From NCBI GenBank assembly GCA_017506865.1, contig JAFCMP010000540.1, positions 558,001-622,000 of the forward strand: 64,000 nt of DNA, read 5' to 3'. The stretch comes from Tribonema minus (lineage: Eukaryota > Sar > Xanthophyceae > Tribonematales > Tribonemataceae). A model generated the notes under the pieces. The model did no database searches and was not told where the DNA came from. It worked only from the letters and a program-made list of their open reading frames with translations. The position numbers and the translations under genes were made by a program. Positions within the stretch are counted from its first letter, which is position 1; each line of letters starts with the position of its first letter. Below are positions 47,911 through 59,300 of this stretch, in pieces.

Positions 47911-48027
47911 CGCGTGACGTTTTTCGATGTGCCAGCCAACAAATTATGCTAGTGAAGGCTGTAACGACCGCTGCTGCTGCATTAACTCATTACTGACACA
48001 TCTGAGCACTGCTGCAGGCTGACTGCA

Positions 48028-48288
48028 GTGCTCAACATGGCGGCGGCGCAGCTCCTCGTTGCAGCTGCGCATCGAGTGACGGTGCCGATACGGCATCATC
48101 AGTAGTCGCCGGCAGCGGCGGCGGCAACGGCAGCGGCAGCGGCAGCGGCAGCAGCGGCGGCGGCGGCAGCGGCACAGCGCACAGAGCGTTGCTGCTGCAG
48201 CGCGCGTTCGACGACGCGTTCGCCTTTATCGAGGTCGCAAGGGCCGACAACCTGGTGCGCGTCGCTAGGGTTAGGGTTAGGGTTTGGT
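48028..48288 (+). CDS. Exon-like fragment with Gly/Ser linker, function unknown
   Basis: After an acceptor-like gactgcag the frame stays open for about 85 codons: a Gly/Ser-rich stretch, then LLLQRAFDDAFAFIEVARAD. It runs into TTAGGG repeats at 48266-48284, which are unlikely to be coding, so the true end is probably a donor near 48250-48262. A long CTG/GGC triplet run explains part of the openness. Confidence 0.25.
48266..48284 (+). repeat. Interstitial telomere-like TTAGGG repeat
   Basis: Three GGGTTA units in direct succession next to the exon-like fragment at 48028-48288. Confidence 0.8.
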
Positions 48289-49149
48289 GACGGTGTGCTC
48301 GCTGAGCGTTGCTGATGCATGCGCGGCACTGGCCACGTGCGCACCTCGCAGCAGTGCGTTGTGCCGTCAGGATGCTGACAAATGCCAGGTGTGGAGGAAA
48401 TGGGCAGACACACGTTGACATTTATTGCTGACAGTACCTTTTTTCCATTCTCGGGCAGGGCGCAGAAAAGCCCAGAGGATTGATGTCGAGCTTGCTACCA
48501 GAATCTCCATGTATCTTGCGACACCTCGAAGTTCTCGATGCGACAATCACTGCTATGCAGTATGGCGAAATGACATCTCCGCCCCCCACTACATCCTCGC
48601 CCATCTGTCCACTCCCTGACCGCATTAGCGTGCACCGGCTGCCGATCAGTGTGGGATTGCTCAGCGCTCAGCTGCACCGTACTGCACGCAGCCGCATTCT
48701 AGACGATGATGGCGCATCGGCAACAACGGTGATGACTCAAACAGCACCGCCAGTCATTGGCAGTTCATGGAGGACGCTCTCATGCGTTTCGCGCGGCCTC
48801 TGCGCTGGGCAGTCTGCAACAAGAACATGTGTCGTACATATATATCTCACGACCTTGCAGCCTCAGACATGATGCTATTTGCAACCACGTGCACACGACC
48901 ACCGCGCCCCCCCCCTCCCCCCCCTCCGGACAATGGTTCTTGTGCATTCACGGGCCCTAAAACGACACAGTGCTGCACATCAAATGCTGCCGCATGCTGA
49001 TATGCAGCAGCGTTCTGTGTAGGCGGCAGCGGCAGCAGCATCAGCACTGCCAGCGACGCTCGTGCGTGATCGTCGGCGCCGCCTCACGCGCTGCGCCGGC
49101 CTCCCTCCCGTTGGTCACGCGCACAGCGCAGCGGCAGTCTGGCTTGCAG

Positions 49150-49451
49150 CAGCGATCCGCTGCTGCACCATTCGGCAGCAGCGGTCATCCGTTCTCGCCG
49201 CACGACCACGACACGCAAGTGTGACAAAACTGACGCTGCAACACGCGCTGCGCCCATGTGTCATTCTTCACTGGCACCCGCTGCAGCGCAACCGCGTGCT
49301 CATATGCAGCAACGCGCCGCCTGCGGCGGCAGCGGCGGCGTCGGCGTACATTGCGCGCGCCGACCGCCTGCCATTCACGACGGCGTGGGATGCGGTGGCG
49401 CGGTGGCCCAGTCTTTGTCGCCATGCACGGCGTTCACTCATTGTGCAAGAG
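49150..49451 (+). CDS. Exon-like fragment, function unknown
   Basis: An open stretch ends at a strong donor (CAAGAG|gtgagt). It reads SVTKLTLQHALRPCVILHWH, then RNRVLICSNAP, AYIARADRLPFTTAWDAVAR and SLIVQE. Trp/His spacing suggests real protein, but I know no family. The left boundary is unclear. It may belong with the segments at 46461 and 48028. Confidence 0.3.
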
Positions 49452-49565
49452 GTGAGTGAGTGAGTGAGTCAGGCAGTGACTCAGTCTGTGAGTGAGAAAA
49501 TGAGTGAGTGAGTCGGCGAATGAGCAATTTTTTTGACTGACTAAAGGTGTGAGCAGGTGAGTGAG
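49450..49565 (+). repeat. (GAGT)n / gagtgagtgag tandem repeat
   Basis: Short tetranucleotide repeats with interruptions begin inside the donor gtgagt at 49452 and run to about 49565, so the donor itself is the first unit of the repeat. The rest of 49566-50215 shows no gene. Confidence 0.8.
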
Positions 49566-50215
49566 CAAGTCGCAATTGTTTGCAGGCATTCGGTTGCGCT
49601 GCACGTTCCTCACATTGGTGACATTAATCTGGGCCAGAAACTTTAGACTCGTGGGCGACACCAGGAGTTGTTGGGGAGTGCAGCCCTCGCGATCAACTTC
49701 AATGTCGACTGCATGCGAGGCATGCCACTGTGCACCTGACCCTGACCCCAACCATCATATAGCGTCCCATTCTGCCATTGGCTTTCACATCAACCTAAGT
49801 TTTCAATAACCCTGTTTCTCAAGACGCCAACCCTTATTCGTACCATGCTCCGCAAGGCATCAAGGTGCGTGTTGACATTCACCCAGCCACAGTTGCTGAT
49901 GACCGCAACTGGCCCCCATAAAACCCAGACCCCATATTGTCCCTACTCGCGCCTGACTCCAACCAAACACTACGACTGCCCACTTGTTTGATGTGCACTT
50001 CAGAGTCCTCGCCACAGCGCCGCCGCTGCACACAATGCCCGATTTTGCAATGCATATCGTCAGATGAGAAGCGCTTCTTGTGCACAAGCAAAGTATTTTA
50101 TGCGGAAGCACAGGCGACAGGAAGTACCACTGACATGGCCAGCATGACAAACATGTCTTGAGCGTGTAGGTGTATGATGTAGAATATATTGACAAGATGC
50201 AGAGCAAACGCGCGC

Positions 50216-51949
50216 TCACCGGCAAATGATGACGCAACCGCGCACATTGAACCTTGTGCAGCGCGTGCCTGTGATGTCGACGTGCTGCAGCGCCGGCAGG
50301 TGACTTATGCTGTCCGGCAGCGCAGTGAGGGCCTCACAGTCGTGGACGACGAGTCTCCGCAGCGCCGCCAGCCGGCCGATGCCTTCCGGCAGAGCTGTGA
50401 GCCCGCTGCAATATTCGATATTAAGCTCCTCCAACGCCACCAGCTGGCCTATGCTTTCCGGCAGCGCGGTGAGCCCCCCGCACAGGGAAATACCAAGCGT
50501 CTTCAGCGCCGCCAGCTGGCTGATGCTGTCCGGCAGTGTGGTGAGCGATACCCCCTGGATGACAAGATCATTCAATGTCGCCGTCTCGCCGATGCTTTCC
50601 GGTAGCGCAGTGAGCCCCTCGCAGTCATAGACTTTTAGCGTCCTCAGCGCCGCCAGCTGGCCGATGCTGTCCGGCAGCGCGGTGAGCCCCTGGCACTCAT
50701 CTACTTTGAGCGTCCTCAGCGCCGCCAGCTGGCCAATGCTTTCCGGCAGAGCTGTGAGCCCGCTGCAATTTTCGATATTAAGCCCCTCCAACGCCGCCAG
50801 CTGGCCGATGCCTTCCGGCAGCACTGTGAGAGCCTCGCATTCATTGACTGCGAGCGTCTTCAGCGCCGCCAGCTGGACGATGCTGTCTGGCAGCGCAGTG
50901 AGGGAATCACAACATCCGACTTCAAGCGTTACTAGTGCCGCCAGCTGGCCGATGCTGTCCGGCAGCACGGTGACCCCCCCGCTCCGGTAAATATCAAGTG
51001 TCTCCAGCGCCGTCAGCTGCCCGATGCTGTCCGGCAGTACGGTGAGCCCATTGCAAAACACTTGGAGTGTCCGCAGCGCCGCCAGCTGGCCGATGCTCTC
51101 CGGCAGCGCAGTGAGGGTCTCGGTCTCGCAGCTGACTTTGAGCATCCGCAGCGCCGCCAGCTGGCCTATGCTTTCCGGCAGAGCTGTGAGCCCGTTGCAA
51201 TGTTCGATAAAAAGCACCTCCAACGCCGCCAGCTGGCCAATGCTTTCCGGCAGCGCAGTGAGGGCGCATATCTTGACTGTGAGCATCTGCAGCGTTGCCA
51301 GCTGGCCTATGCTTTCCGGCAGCGCAGTGCGGGTGACTGTGAGCGTCTGCAGCGCCGCCAGCTGGCCTATGCTTTCCGGCAGAGCTGTGAGCCCGTTGCA
51401 ATCTTCGATATTAAGCACCTCCAACGCCGCCAGCTGGCCTATGCTTTCCAGCAGCGCAGTGAGGGCGCATGTCTCGACTTTGAGCGTCCGCAGCGCCGCC
51501 AGCTGGCCTATGCTTTCCGGCAGAGCTGTGAGCCCGTTGCGATGTTCGATATTAAGCACATCCAACGCCGCCAGCTGGCCTATGCTTTCCGGCAGAGCTG
51601 TGAAGGAACACCCTCTGACTTTAAGCGTCTTTAGCGCCGCCAGCTGGCCTATGCTGTCCGGAATTGATTCAAGCAGATGTGTGTCGTCGTCCGCGAAGGA
51701 GCCAGACAACGCGAGACTGGTGACCTGTTTCACGGCCACAATGCGAGCTGCCACTTCTGCTGGGGGTTCCAGAAGTTTCAAGGTCAATCTGACCCGGTTT
51801 CTTGTCCTCAGAGCTTGACACAGTCCCCAGGCGGATTTGCACAGCATGTGCTGTTCGTCCAGGATGCACAACGCTTCTAGAACGATGTTGTCGGCGCCCT
51901 CCGTTTTCCTTGAAGCCTTATTGCTGTGCCTTTCTGGAGCCGTCGTCAT
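50216..51949 (-). CDS. Leucine-rich repeat protein, 20 near-identical repeats
   Basis: A single uninterrupted frame of 577 residues from ATG 51949. The first 100 residues are non-repeat (MTTAPERHSNKASRK, then a helical region). They are followed by 20 repeats of about 23-24 residues of the form TALPESIGQLAALRTLKV plus a variable tail (xxCxGL). This is the plant-disease-resistance-like or SDS22-like LRR style with LPxSIGxL, seen in intracellular LRR proteins. One repeat near the middle is shortened (ends LTVTR). There is no nucleotide-binding, kinase, ROCO or membrane domain, so the partner is unknown. The lack of introns and extreme repeat similarity at DNA level stand out from the neighbours and suggest frequent unequal exchange among units or recent retrocopy origin. 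Confidence 0.9.
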   Translation of the reverse strand: MTTAPERHSNKASRKTEGADNIVLEALCILDEQHMLCKSAWGLCQALRTRNRVRLTLKLLEPPAEVAARIVAVKQVTSLALSGSFADDDTHLLESIPDSIGQLAALKTLKVRGCSFTALPESIGQLAALDVLNIEHRNGLTALPESIGQLAALRTLKVETCALTALLESIGQLAALEVLNIEDCNGLTALPESIGQLAALQTLTVTRTALPESIGQLATLQMLTVKICALTALPESIGQLAALEVLFIEHCNGLTALPESIGQLAALRMLKVSCETETLTALPESIGQLAALRTLQVFCNGLTVLPDSIGQLTALETLDIYRSGGVTVLPDSIGQLAALVTLEVGCCDSLTALPDSIVQLAALKTLAVNECEALTVLPEGIGQLAALEGLNIENCSGLTALPESIGQLAALRTLKVDECQGLTALPDSIGQLAALRTLKVYDCEGLTALPESIGETATLNDLVIQGVSLTTLPDSISQLAALKTLGISLCGGLTALPESIGQLVALEELNIEYCSGLTALPEGIGRLAALRRLVVHDCEALTALPDSISHLPALQHVDITGTRCTRFNVRGCVIICR

Positions 51950-52353
51950 CGCTTACGGAATGCTTCGTGAATGCTTGGTGACACTGCTTTTCTCAACCGT
52001 TACTTCAACTTGCTTTTGAAGTCTGATTTTGCAGCTCTGAGAGGAGTAGCACTTGGAGCGACAGCGCGGGCAGTCGAGGTCAGTGCCACTGTGCATGAGA
52101 GTCGGCTCAGTCACGCAAATCGGCGGCACATCGGCCTCACGGTTCAAATGTCACGCCTCGATCACCCGCACTTGGGGCGGGCTGATCCCGGGCCTCGGAG
52201 GCAGCTGATGAACGCATGAGCGCTTATTGTGGTAGATGACGCACATTGTGCCTTTGTGATGACGATACGCTGTCGCGCACAAATCTCAACACTCACACCA
52301 CCGCAACTCGATTTCAACAACAAGCAGCGGGTCGGCGGCTGGAAGACCGTATC

Positions 52354-53145
52354 ATGACTGCCATTGCCAATCTGCGCAGAGACATTACTGAGCTGCGCGA
52401 CGACATGACCGATCTGCGCAGCGACATGACGACAGGCTTCGTCGAGCTGCGCGGCGACATGACCGAGCTGCGCGGCGACATGACCACAGGCTTCGCCGAG
52501 CTGCGCATGGAAACCAAAGTGTTGCGCAGTGACGTGGACGACTTGCGCAGCGACGTTACCGAGCTGCGCAGCGATACAATGGAGGGTTTTCATAGGACCA
52601 ACAGGGAGCTGCGCAAAAACCAGCGAGACCTCGTTCGACTCATCAATAAGGCGCGCAAATCCGACATGTCTAACCAGGGCATCGTCACCCGTGCCCTGGT
52701 CACACAGCTCATGCGCGACAAGTGGCGCGCAGCCTACGTCGACCTTCCGCTTGCCGGTGACCTGGACGAGGGCGCCATCGCCGACCCTCACAGGGCAAAC
52801 TCGTACGCCCTCGTGCAATGGGACGGCCTGGTGGCGGCGACGCGATCGCTGGACGGTGTGGAGCAGCGCTGTCTTTTTGCTTGCGAGGCCAAGGTTCACG
52901 TGCGCGAGGGCATGGTTCCCAAACGGCCTGCGGCTACCAGCCACTTGACAATAGGTACACTTGCTGAGTTTGGCAGACCCTCCATAACCGAGTCATCGTC
53001 AAATGGAACGGCGTACGGCTGGAGAAGCTGGAGCATCGCCGTGCTCCCCGACATCACTGCATTGAAACAGCTGCGGTCCGTGAACTCTTCGGCGTTTCCT
53101 ATAAGGGCATGTACAATTTCGCCCTTTCCATCAAGTAGTGCATGA
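52354..53145 (+). pseudogene. Coiled-coil protein with PD-(D/E)XK-like domain, C-terminus disrupted
   Basis: The ATG at 52354 opens 263 residues. Residues 1-75 are tandem coiled-coil units (ITELRDDMTDLRSDMTTGF type). Then comes a region with VTRALVTQLMRDKWRA, ALVQWDGLVAATRS and CLFACEAKVHV: the Asp followed about 20 residues later by Glu-x-Lys fits motifs II and III of the PD-(D/E)XK nuclease fold. From about residue 195 (genomic 52940) the translation turns into the antisense of the ankyrin-like frame and loses family character, so the true C-terminus looks replaced. Many stramenopile genomes carry multi-copy genes of this kind (family knowledge, not checked). It could still be expressed as a shortened protein. 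Confidence 0.5.
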
Positions 53146-53282
53146 TCTACCAGAGATCGAGGGAAGGTAAAGTCATCAATGAACATATCTGCTTCTTCGT
53201 GGACATCAGGATCAGCCTCTACAAGCGGCCCGAACAGTACTGCGCCGTCTGCAAAGAGCCGCGGTGCCGCTGCCTGCAACAT
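52896..53282 (-). pseudogene. Ankyrin-like repeat protein fragment
   Basis: ATG 53282 opens 128 residues: LVEADPDVHEEADMF, then LVDHALLDGKGEIVHALIGN, DRSCFNAVMSGSTAMLQLLQ and SASVPIVKWLVAAGR. The alternation of short helices and the PIVKWLVAAG ending look like divergent ankyrin units as found in large algal families. The frame ends about 10 codons after the last unit, inside the coiled-coil gene of the opposite strand. It is probably a fragment of a larger gene. Confidence 0.45.
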
Positions 53283-53324
53283 TCTTCACACTGTCGCACC
53301 TTGATGACGTACAACAGCTGAGCC

Positions 53325-56300
53325 ATGCTGCCTATGCCGCTGCCCCCGCGCCAGGCCGAGCGCTATGCGGAGCGTCACGCCCTAGGGCAGCTGTTCTGCG
53401 GGTCCTGCTTTCAGGTAACCCCTAACAGGAGTGGGGCAGGCATGAGGGTTGGGGTTAGGGTTAGGGGTAGGGGGTTTGGGGGTAAGGGTAGAGGGGCTAG
53501 CGGGGCGTCACGCTCCTGGACAGCTATTCTGAGGCACAAGCGTACAGGTAGACGCAAGCTCAATTCACTATGCATGATGGTAGAACCTCTCTACATGCTA
53601 TGCGGTTCTGGCGCTGCCTCCGGGGTGAACCCGGACTTTGTGACTTCCTGTGCTTTACGAACTTCCTCTGGAAGCAAACGTACAAGTTGAGACCTTCCTG
53701 ACCCTGATGTTGTGTAATGTGTCCTCAGCGTGGCTGGAGTTGACTGCATCCGCTGGTGCTTGGACCATTTACGTTGTTCTCATCACCCCCAAACATATAC
53801 ATACGCCTGTGCTGGATTGTGCAAGTCGTCGCCATGCCTACCACAGGCTGTCGATGGTCAGAATTCAGTGTAGGACTTGGATTCTGCTCAACTTCGGTTC
53901 TGAGCATGTTATGTCTACCACTTCTCTGTGATGTGTGCACATGTTGTCCGCAGGAGGCGCACGCGCAGCACCAGCCCGCTGCTGTGCTGAGCGCTGCTGC
54001 TGACGCGCCCGCGGCGGCAGCAGTGCCTGCAGCTGCTGCAGACGACGGCACAGCGCTAGAGTGGCAGCAATTGCTGGAGGCTGCCGGCGCATGCGGTTCG
54101 GCGATCAAGACCGTTGTCGCTGACAAGGTGCACCTGAAGCAACAACAGTGCTCACTTTTAATTCACACGTTCGCTGACTTTTACTGCCCGGTGGCGTGTG
54201 AAAACATACAACATCAAGTGCTTGGTTTGCTTGCGCTTGTGTGGCGGAGATCCTATCCAGTTGTTTGCGACTCACACTCCGAGATGAGTGCTGCTTGCGT
54301 GCCTGGCTAATGATGTGCACATGCCGTCCAGCGCACCTCACACCGCTCGCCAGCGTCATGGCAATCATGACAGCATGTACGCACTCGTGCTGCGAAACCG
54401 CAAAAATCAGACGCATGTAGGTAAGGCGCCCCACACACACAGCACACACTTTTTCTGTGCCCACAGAGCTCTGCACCTTTGCCGGCCAACAGACTGTCTT
54501 GTGCGCGAGGGGCAGCACACGTAGCATGTGTTTTTGTTTTTTTGCAGTCGCACGGCAGCAATGGACACACTTTTGCCACACACTCACATGCGACCACTGC
54601 CTGCCATGCAAACGTCTGCTGCATCGCCGGGTGTCAGGCATCGCGCACCGACACCACCGTCACCAGCATACGCTTGCACGGCGGTCGTGTGGGCGATGCA
54701 CTTCATCTTGAAGTTGGCATGGGTGACGCCGCCTGCGCTGCGCTGTTGCGATCGTTGCTGACCATGGCTCCTCCCTCACCGGCGCCTCCACTGGTGAGAG
54801 TCGTTTCTAATCAAGGCTTAGTCTCATATACAGTAGGTAGGGTCGAGCACTTCAACTTGAAGTTGGCATGGGTGACGCCGCCTGCGCCTCGCTGTTGCGA
54901 TCGGTGCTGACGATGGCCCCTCCCACACCGGCGCCTCCACTGGTGAGAGACATTTCCAATCAAAGGTTTACAGTAGTCTCATATAAAGTAGGTAGGGTCA
55001 ACCACTTCAACTTGAAGTTGGTGTGGGTGATGCCGCCTGCGCCTCGCTGTTGCGATCGGTGCTGACCATGCCCCCCCTCACACTGGCGCCTCCAGTGGCG
55101 AGAGATGTTCCACATCAACGGTTTAGTTTTATTACGGCAGGGTCAAACACTCTAACTTGAAGTCAGCATGGGTGACGCCGACTGCACCTCGACCGCCCCT
55201 CCCGCACCACCAAATCTGTTGGGGAGACATTGTTACGGCTGAGGGGTAGATTTGATGTACAGTTAGGGTTAGGGTCAGGGTTAGATCTAGCGTTGGGGGT
55301 AGAGTTGACAGTGAGTAGGGTAAGGGTCGTGTGCGTTGCTGTAGCCTCAGGTCACTGCGGGCCGCCGAGTGCTGCGTGCCAGCGCTGGCGATTGTGAGAC
55401 TCGTCGAAGATTGGTGGCAGCGTCATGGAGCTATGCTGCTTACCCTCACCCCAAACCTACTTAATCACCCGTAACCCCAAGCGGTCGCCGCCACTGCTAG
55501 CACGCAAGTAGCCGTTGCGGCACACTAAAATCAGCGTAGGGGTCAGATGTGGTGCAGATTGTGGAGTGCTGTAGCTCTGGGGGGTACGGTGGGGCTAGGG
55601 TCAAAGTCATCTTTCAGGGCAGCGGTGACAGGGCTCAACGTAGGGTTAGGGTCTACGTCGGGCCTTGCCGAGGGTTGATGTTAAGGTTAGCGTTACGGAT
55701 CTCGGCCCTGCATGAGCGCCAGCAAGCGCCAGCGACGTTGCATCGAAAACCAGCCCCTTTCTTGACGTGCACTCATGCAAGCGGCAGCTGGGCAACGCTG
55801 CGCTGCCGCTGCGCACTCCCTTCAAGCGAGCACACCTGCCGTGTCGCTTGTGGGATCAAGCCCAAGTCGTCGAATCTCCGGTCCAGATCGCCTGCGGCGG
55901 CGTCGTGCAAGCAGGTACTGCACGTGCTGCGTCACGCGCTGCACGTCACGTCGCCATACACGACTTTCACAGTTGCGAGCCTTGCCTGACACGGCGTGCT
56001 CTTGTAGGCACTGAAAAACGCTCGCGCTGCGCCGCTTGTTGCATGCTCAATTTGCCTCGCTGATCAACCACAGAGGTGCCTGGATCTGAGCGCGTGCGGC
56101 GCCGGCGCGCAGACGCTGCGCGTGCTGAGCCGTGTGCTGCACGGCGGCGCGCACCAATTTCTTGCCGCGCTGCGCCTCGGGCGCAATCCAGATCTGGCAG
56201 GGGCCGACATTCCTGCGGTGAGGATCAGGGTTGGGATCAAAATTAGGGTTAGGGTTAGGGTTAGGGCAGCTGCGGTTGATGATATGATATGAGGAGGGTG

Positions 56301-59300
56301 GCTGAAGCAGCCGATTGGTGTCGATGAGCTGGCAGGGGGCGACATTCCTGCAGTGAGAAGTAGAATTAAGATTAAAAGAGGTTGGTTTAGGGTTAGGGCA
56401 GCGGCAGCTGATGATATGACATGCACGGGGTGGCTGAAGAAGGCGTTTTGTGTCGTAGAGCAGTTTAAAACTTGCGCATGCAGTCAGCGTCAGACCAGCT
56501 GGCTGCTGAAGCTGATGCAGTCGGAGTCAACTGTTGAAGAAGCACGCTTTTCTGGCCATCCTTGAACGGCGCTGATGTTGCGTGCCAAGGAAATGTTCAA
56601 TTCACGATTGCGCGCCAAGGGAGCGATGCAGGTAGGGGAGCCCGCTCTCTCAAAGTTGCACTCCGCCTCCTTTTAATAATACCAACTTCATTTTTGTGGT
56701 CGCCGCAGCTGCTGATGGCAGGCAATCCGTCAGCGACGCTCCTGGCGAGGGCACAAACTTCAAGCGGCGACGCCCCCTGCCCCCTCGGCGCCGCCGTGGT
56801 CTGCGCCCCCTTGGAGGAGCTGATGCTCAACCAGTGCGGTCTGGCACGGTGCGCCAGTCTGCCGGCGGCGCTTGAGCTATTTCTGACAGGTAGGAGTAAA
56901 CTAGGTGTGCCTATGACAGGTAGGGACATGCAGGGCAATAACCCCGCAGGTGCGTTGAATTGACAACACCTGGGTGCACGCACGCTTTGGCACTGGCAGA
57001 TGTCGGGTGGCTTTACGATCTCTGTCGCCAGTCTGCCGGCGGCGCTTGAGCTGTTTCTGACAGGTGAGAGGGCTAGGGTTACAGTGGTTGTGGATTTGCG
57101 CAGGGTGAGGATACCACGGCCACTCTGATTTCGTCACATGATATTATCTTTGTGACGTAGCCAGCGGAGGCTGAAGGTTCCCGTGTCTGCCACCTTGCTG
57201 CACTGAAGTGCTGCATGGTGCATGCAGCACATGTGCTCTTCACTATCGTCCAACTCACGTAGACCAGGCAGCAGGCGAGAATGTCGGCCAATTCAATGCA
57301 TCCATGTGGAAAACTGCAATCGTACCAGCGAGCACACATCACACAATCGGACGTATCATACCCTGGCAGGTTTGCGGTGGGTCCTGCCAACTTCAACTTC
57401 ATGAGGAGAGTCACACTGTCCGCTGGTATGCGCAGAGCCGAGTGGCCTCCCTCAAGCAGATGCTGACTTTGGCATACGCTACACACAGCATGTGAGGTTG
57501 ACGCTGGCCTCCATACCTTCTGGACCTGTGCACAATGTAGAAGTATGCAACGAGGGCATGTACTGATGAGCTGGAGGGGTATGTGGGTATATGCACATGA
57601 CGGCGCTCTGTTGGTTGTGCATTCGTGCGGCACTTTGTGCGAAAACGACATGCATGTGCACACTACGGCAGCATCGCATGAGCTGGAGGTGATGCAGTCA
57701 GGACAACTCATCAGGTACAGTCATTCCATGATTCTCCGCATGCACACCTGTGGCAATTTGACCCCCATGAGGAACGTCAATCCCCTTCCCCCCAACCTAC
57801 CACAGAAGCATATTGTTGTCAAGGCAAACACTCTGAGTCAGTATGACGACATGTTTTCATACCGTTGCTTGCTGCCGCAGCTCCAGAGTGCAAGCTCCAG
57901 TCGCTGGACCTGTCAGACAATGGCCTGTCCTCCCCATTTTTAAGGTGAGGACACACTCCTATGCTCGTGCAGCATCTTCAAAAGCGTGTTTCATCTGCAG
58001 CGCGCTCCGTGTCTTCAGTCTGCACGCCACTGCCGCTGCTTCAATCCATTCCGGTCACACCTGCATGCACCGTGCGCATCTGTTTGAAGTCTGGAGTCAG
58101 CAAGCGGTTCCCATCCATAGTGCGCAGCAATGCCCCCCCCCCCCTTGCCCTGCCCGAACCCTAACCCCAGCCCAGCTTTACCCTGTTGCCACTTTACCCC
58201 AGCTTCCCAGCTTGACGGTGGTGGTGGCCGGAGTAGCATCTCACTCTCGATTCAAGGCTGGCGCACAATGCGGCTGCGAAGCTTCAGAGCACACCCCCTT
58301 CACCAAACCGACCGCACCAGCTGGGACCAGAGCGCACTGCTATGTAGATGGCCTGTCCCAGCCCGTTGAGATCTTCAACAGAACTGACGAGACCCCTAAA
58401 CCACTGGCCGCAGCCACAATTCCCTGGCAGGAAGAGGCACTGGACAATGCAGCAACGCTCATCAGGTAGGACGAGGCACTCGACAATGCAGCAACGCTCA
58501 TCAGCACTCGCCCTCTGCCAATGCCCGCCTCCGTTGGCCGCTGGCTCCCCGTGTGTGGCGCGCGCAGCTGCGTCGGCGCGGCGCTCGCGCGCAACGCCAG
58601 TCTCACGTGCCTGCTACTGGGCGGCAACAACTTCAACTGTGAAGGTGGTGACGGCGGCGTGCGCCACCTGGCGCGGGGGCTCGCTGCCAATACGCACCTG
58701 CAGGTGAGGCACGGCTCAGTTATCTGTCTGCGTGCACATTCCTGATTTGAACAAGAGAAATGATGCTGCTGAAACACGCGGCATTTTGGCCCACAAGAGG
58801 CTCACTGGCCAGCAAGGATGCGCGCCTCACCACCGGACGCCGTTCAAGAGTTATGAATTGGTGGCAAAAGTAAATGCAGTGATGCTGCTGTCACTGCGAG
58901 CCCCAAGCATAGGGCACACGCGATATCAGCAGGGTGCTGCGCCAGGAAATGTGTACCGCCATGCGCTGCGTGACGTGGCGTGTGACAGGTGCTGTGCGAG
59001 TTCAATGGGAGCGCGACACTGCGCAGCGGGCCATGTGCGCTGACTCGCGGTAACGATGAACTTCTAGCGGTGACTTGCCACATCCCGTGCTGACGCCGCG
59101 CGGATCTCTGTTCAGTGCACCCACGCATCTACCTGATATCTGTGTAGCAGCACAGACAAACGCGTGCTCCAGCTACGCTTGCGTGCATGCGTGTCCATTC
59201 ACTGCCCAATCCCCCAAACTGTATCCCCCCCCCCCCCCCCCCCCCCCCCCCCGCCCACTTGTACCGCTGCTCGCTGCCCTCCCCCCTCCCCCAGGAGATC

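Noticed and set aside
50307..51818. Plus-strand frames rich in ASWPMLSGSAVS
   Set aside because: Antisense of the LRR repeat gene.
52162..52944. Minus-strand 260-residue frame with HVAAQLGHVAAQL repeats
   Set aside because: Antisense of the coiled-coil gene. The plus strand shows proper heptad-like LRxDMTxL units and a nuclease-like motif.
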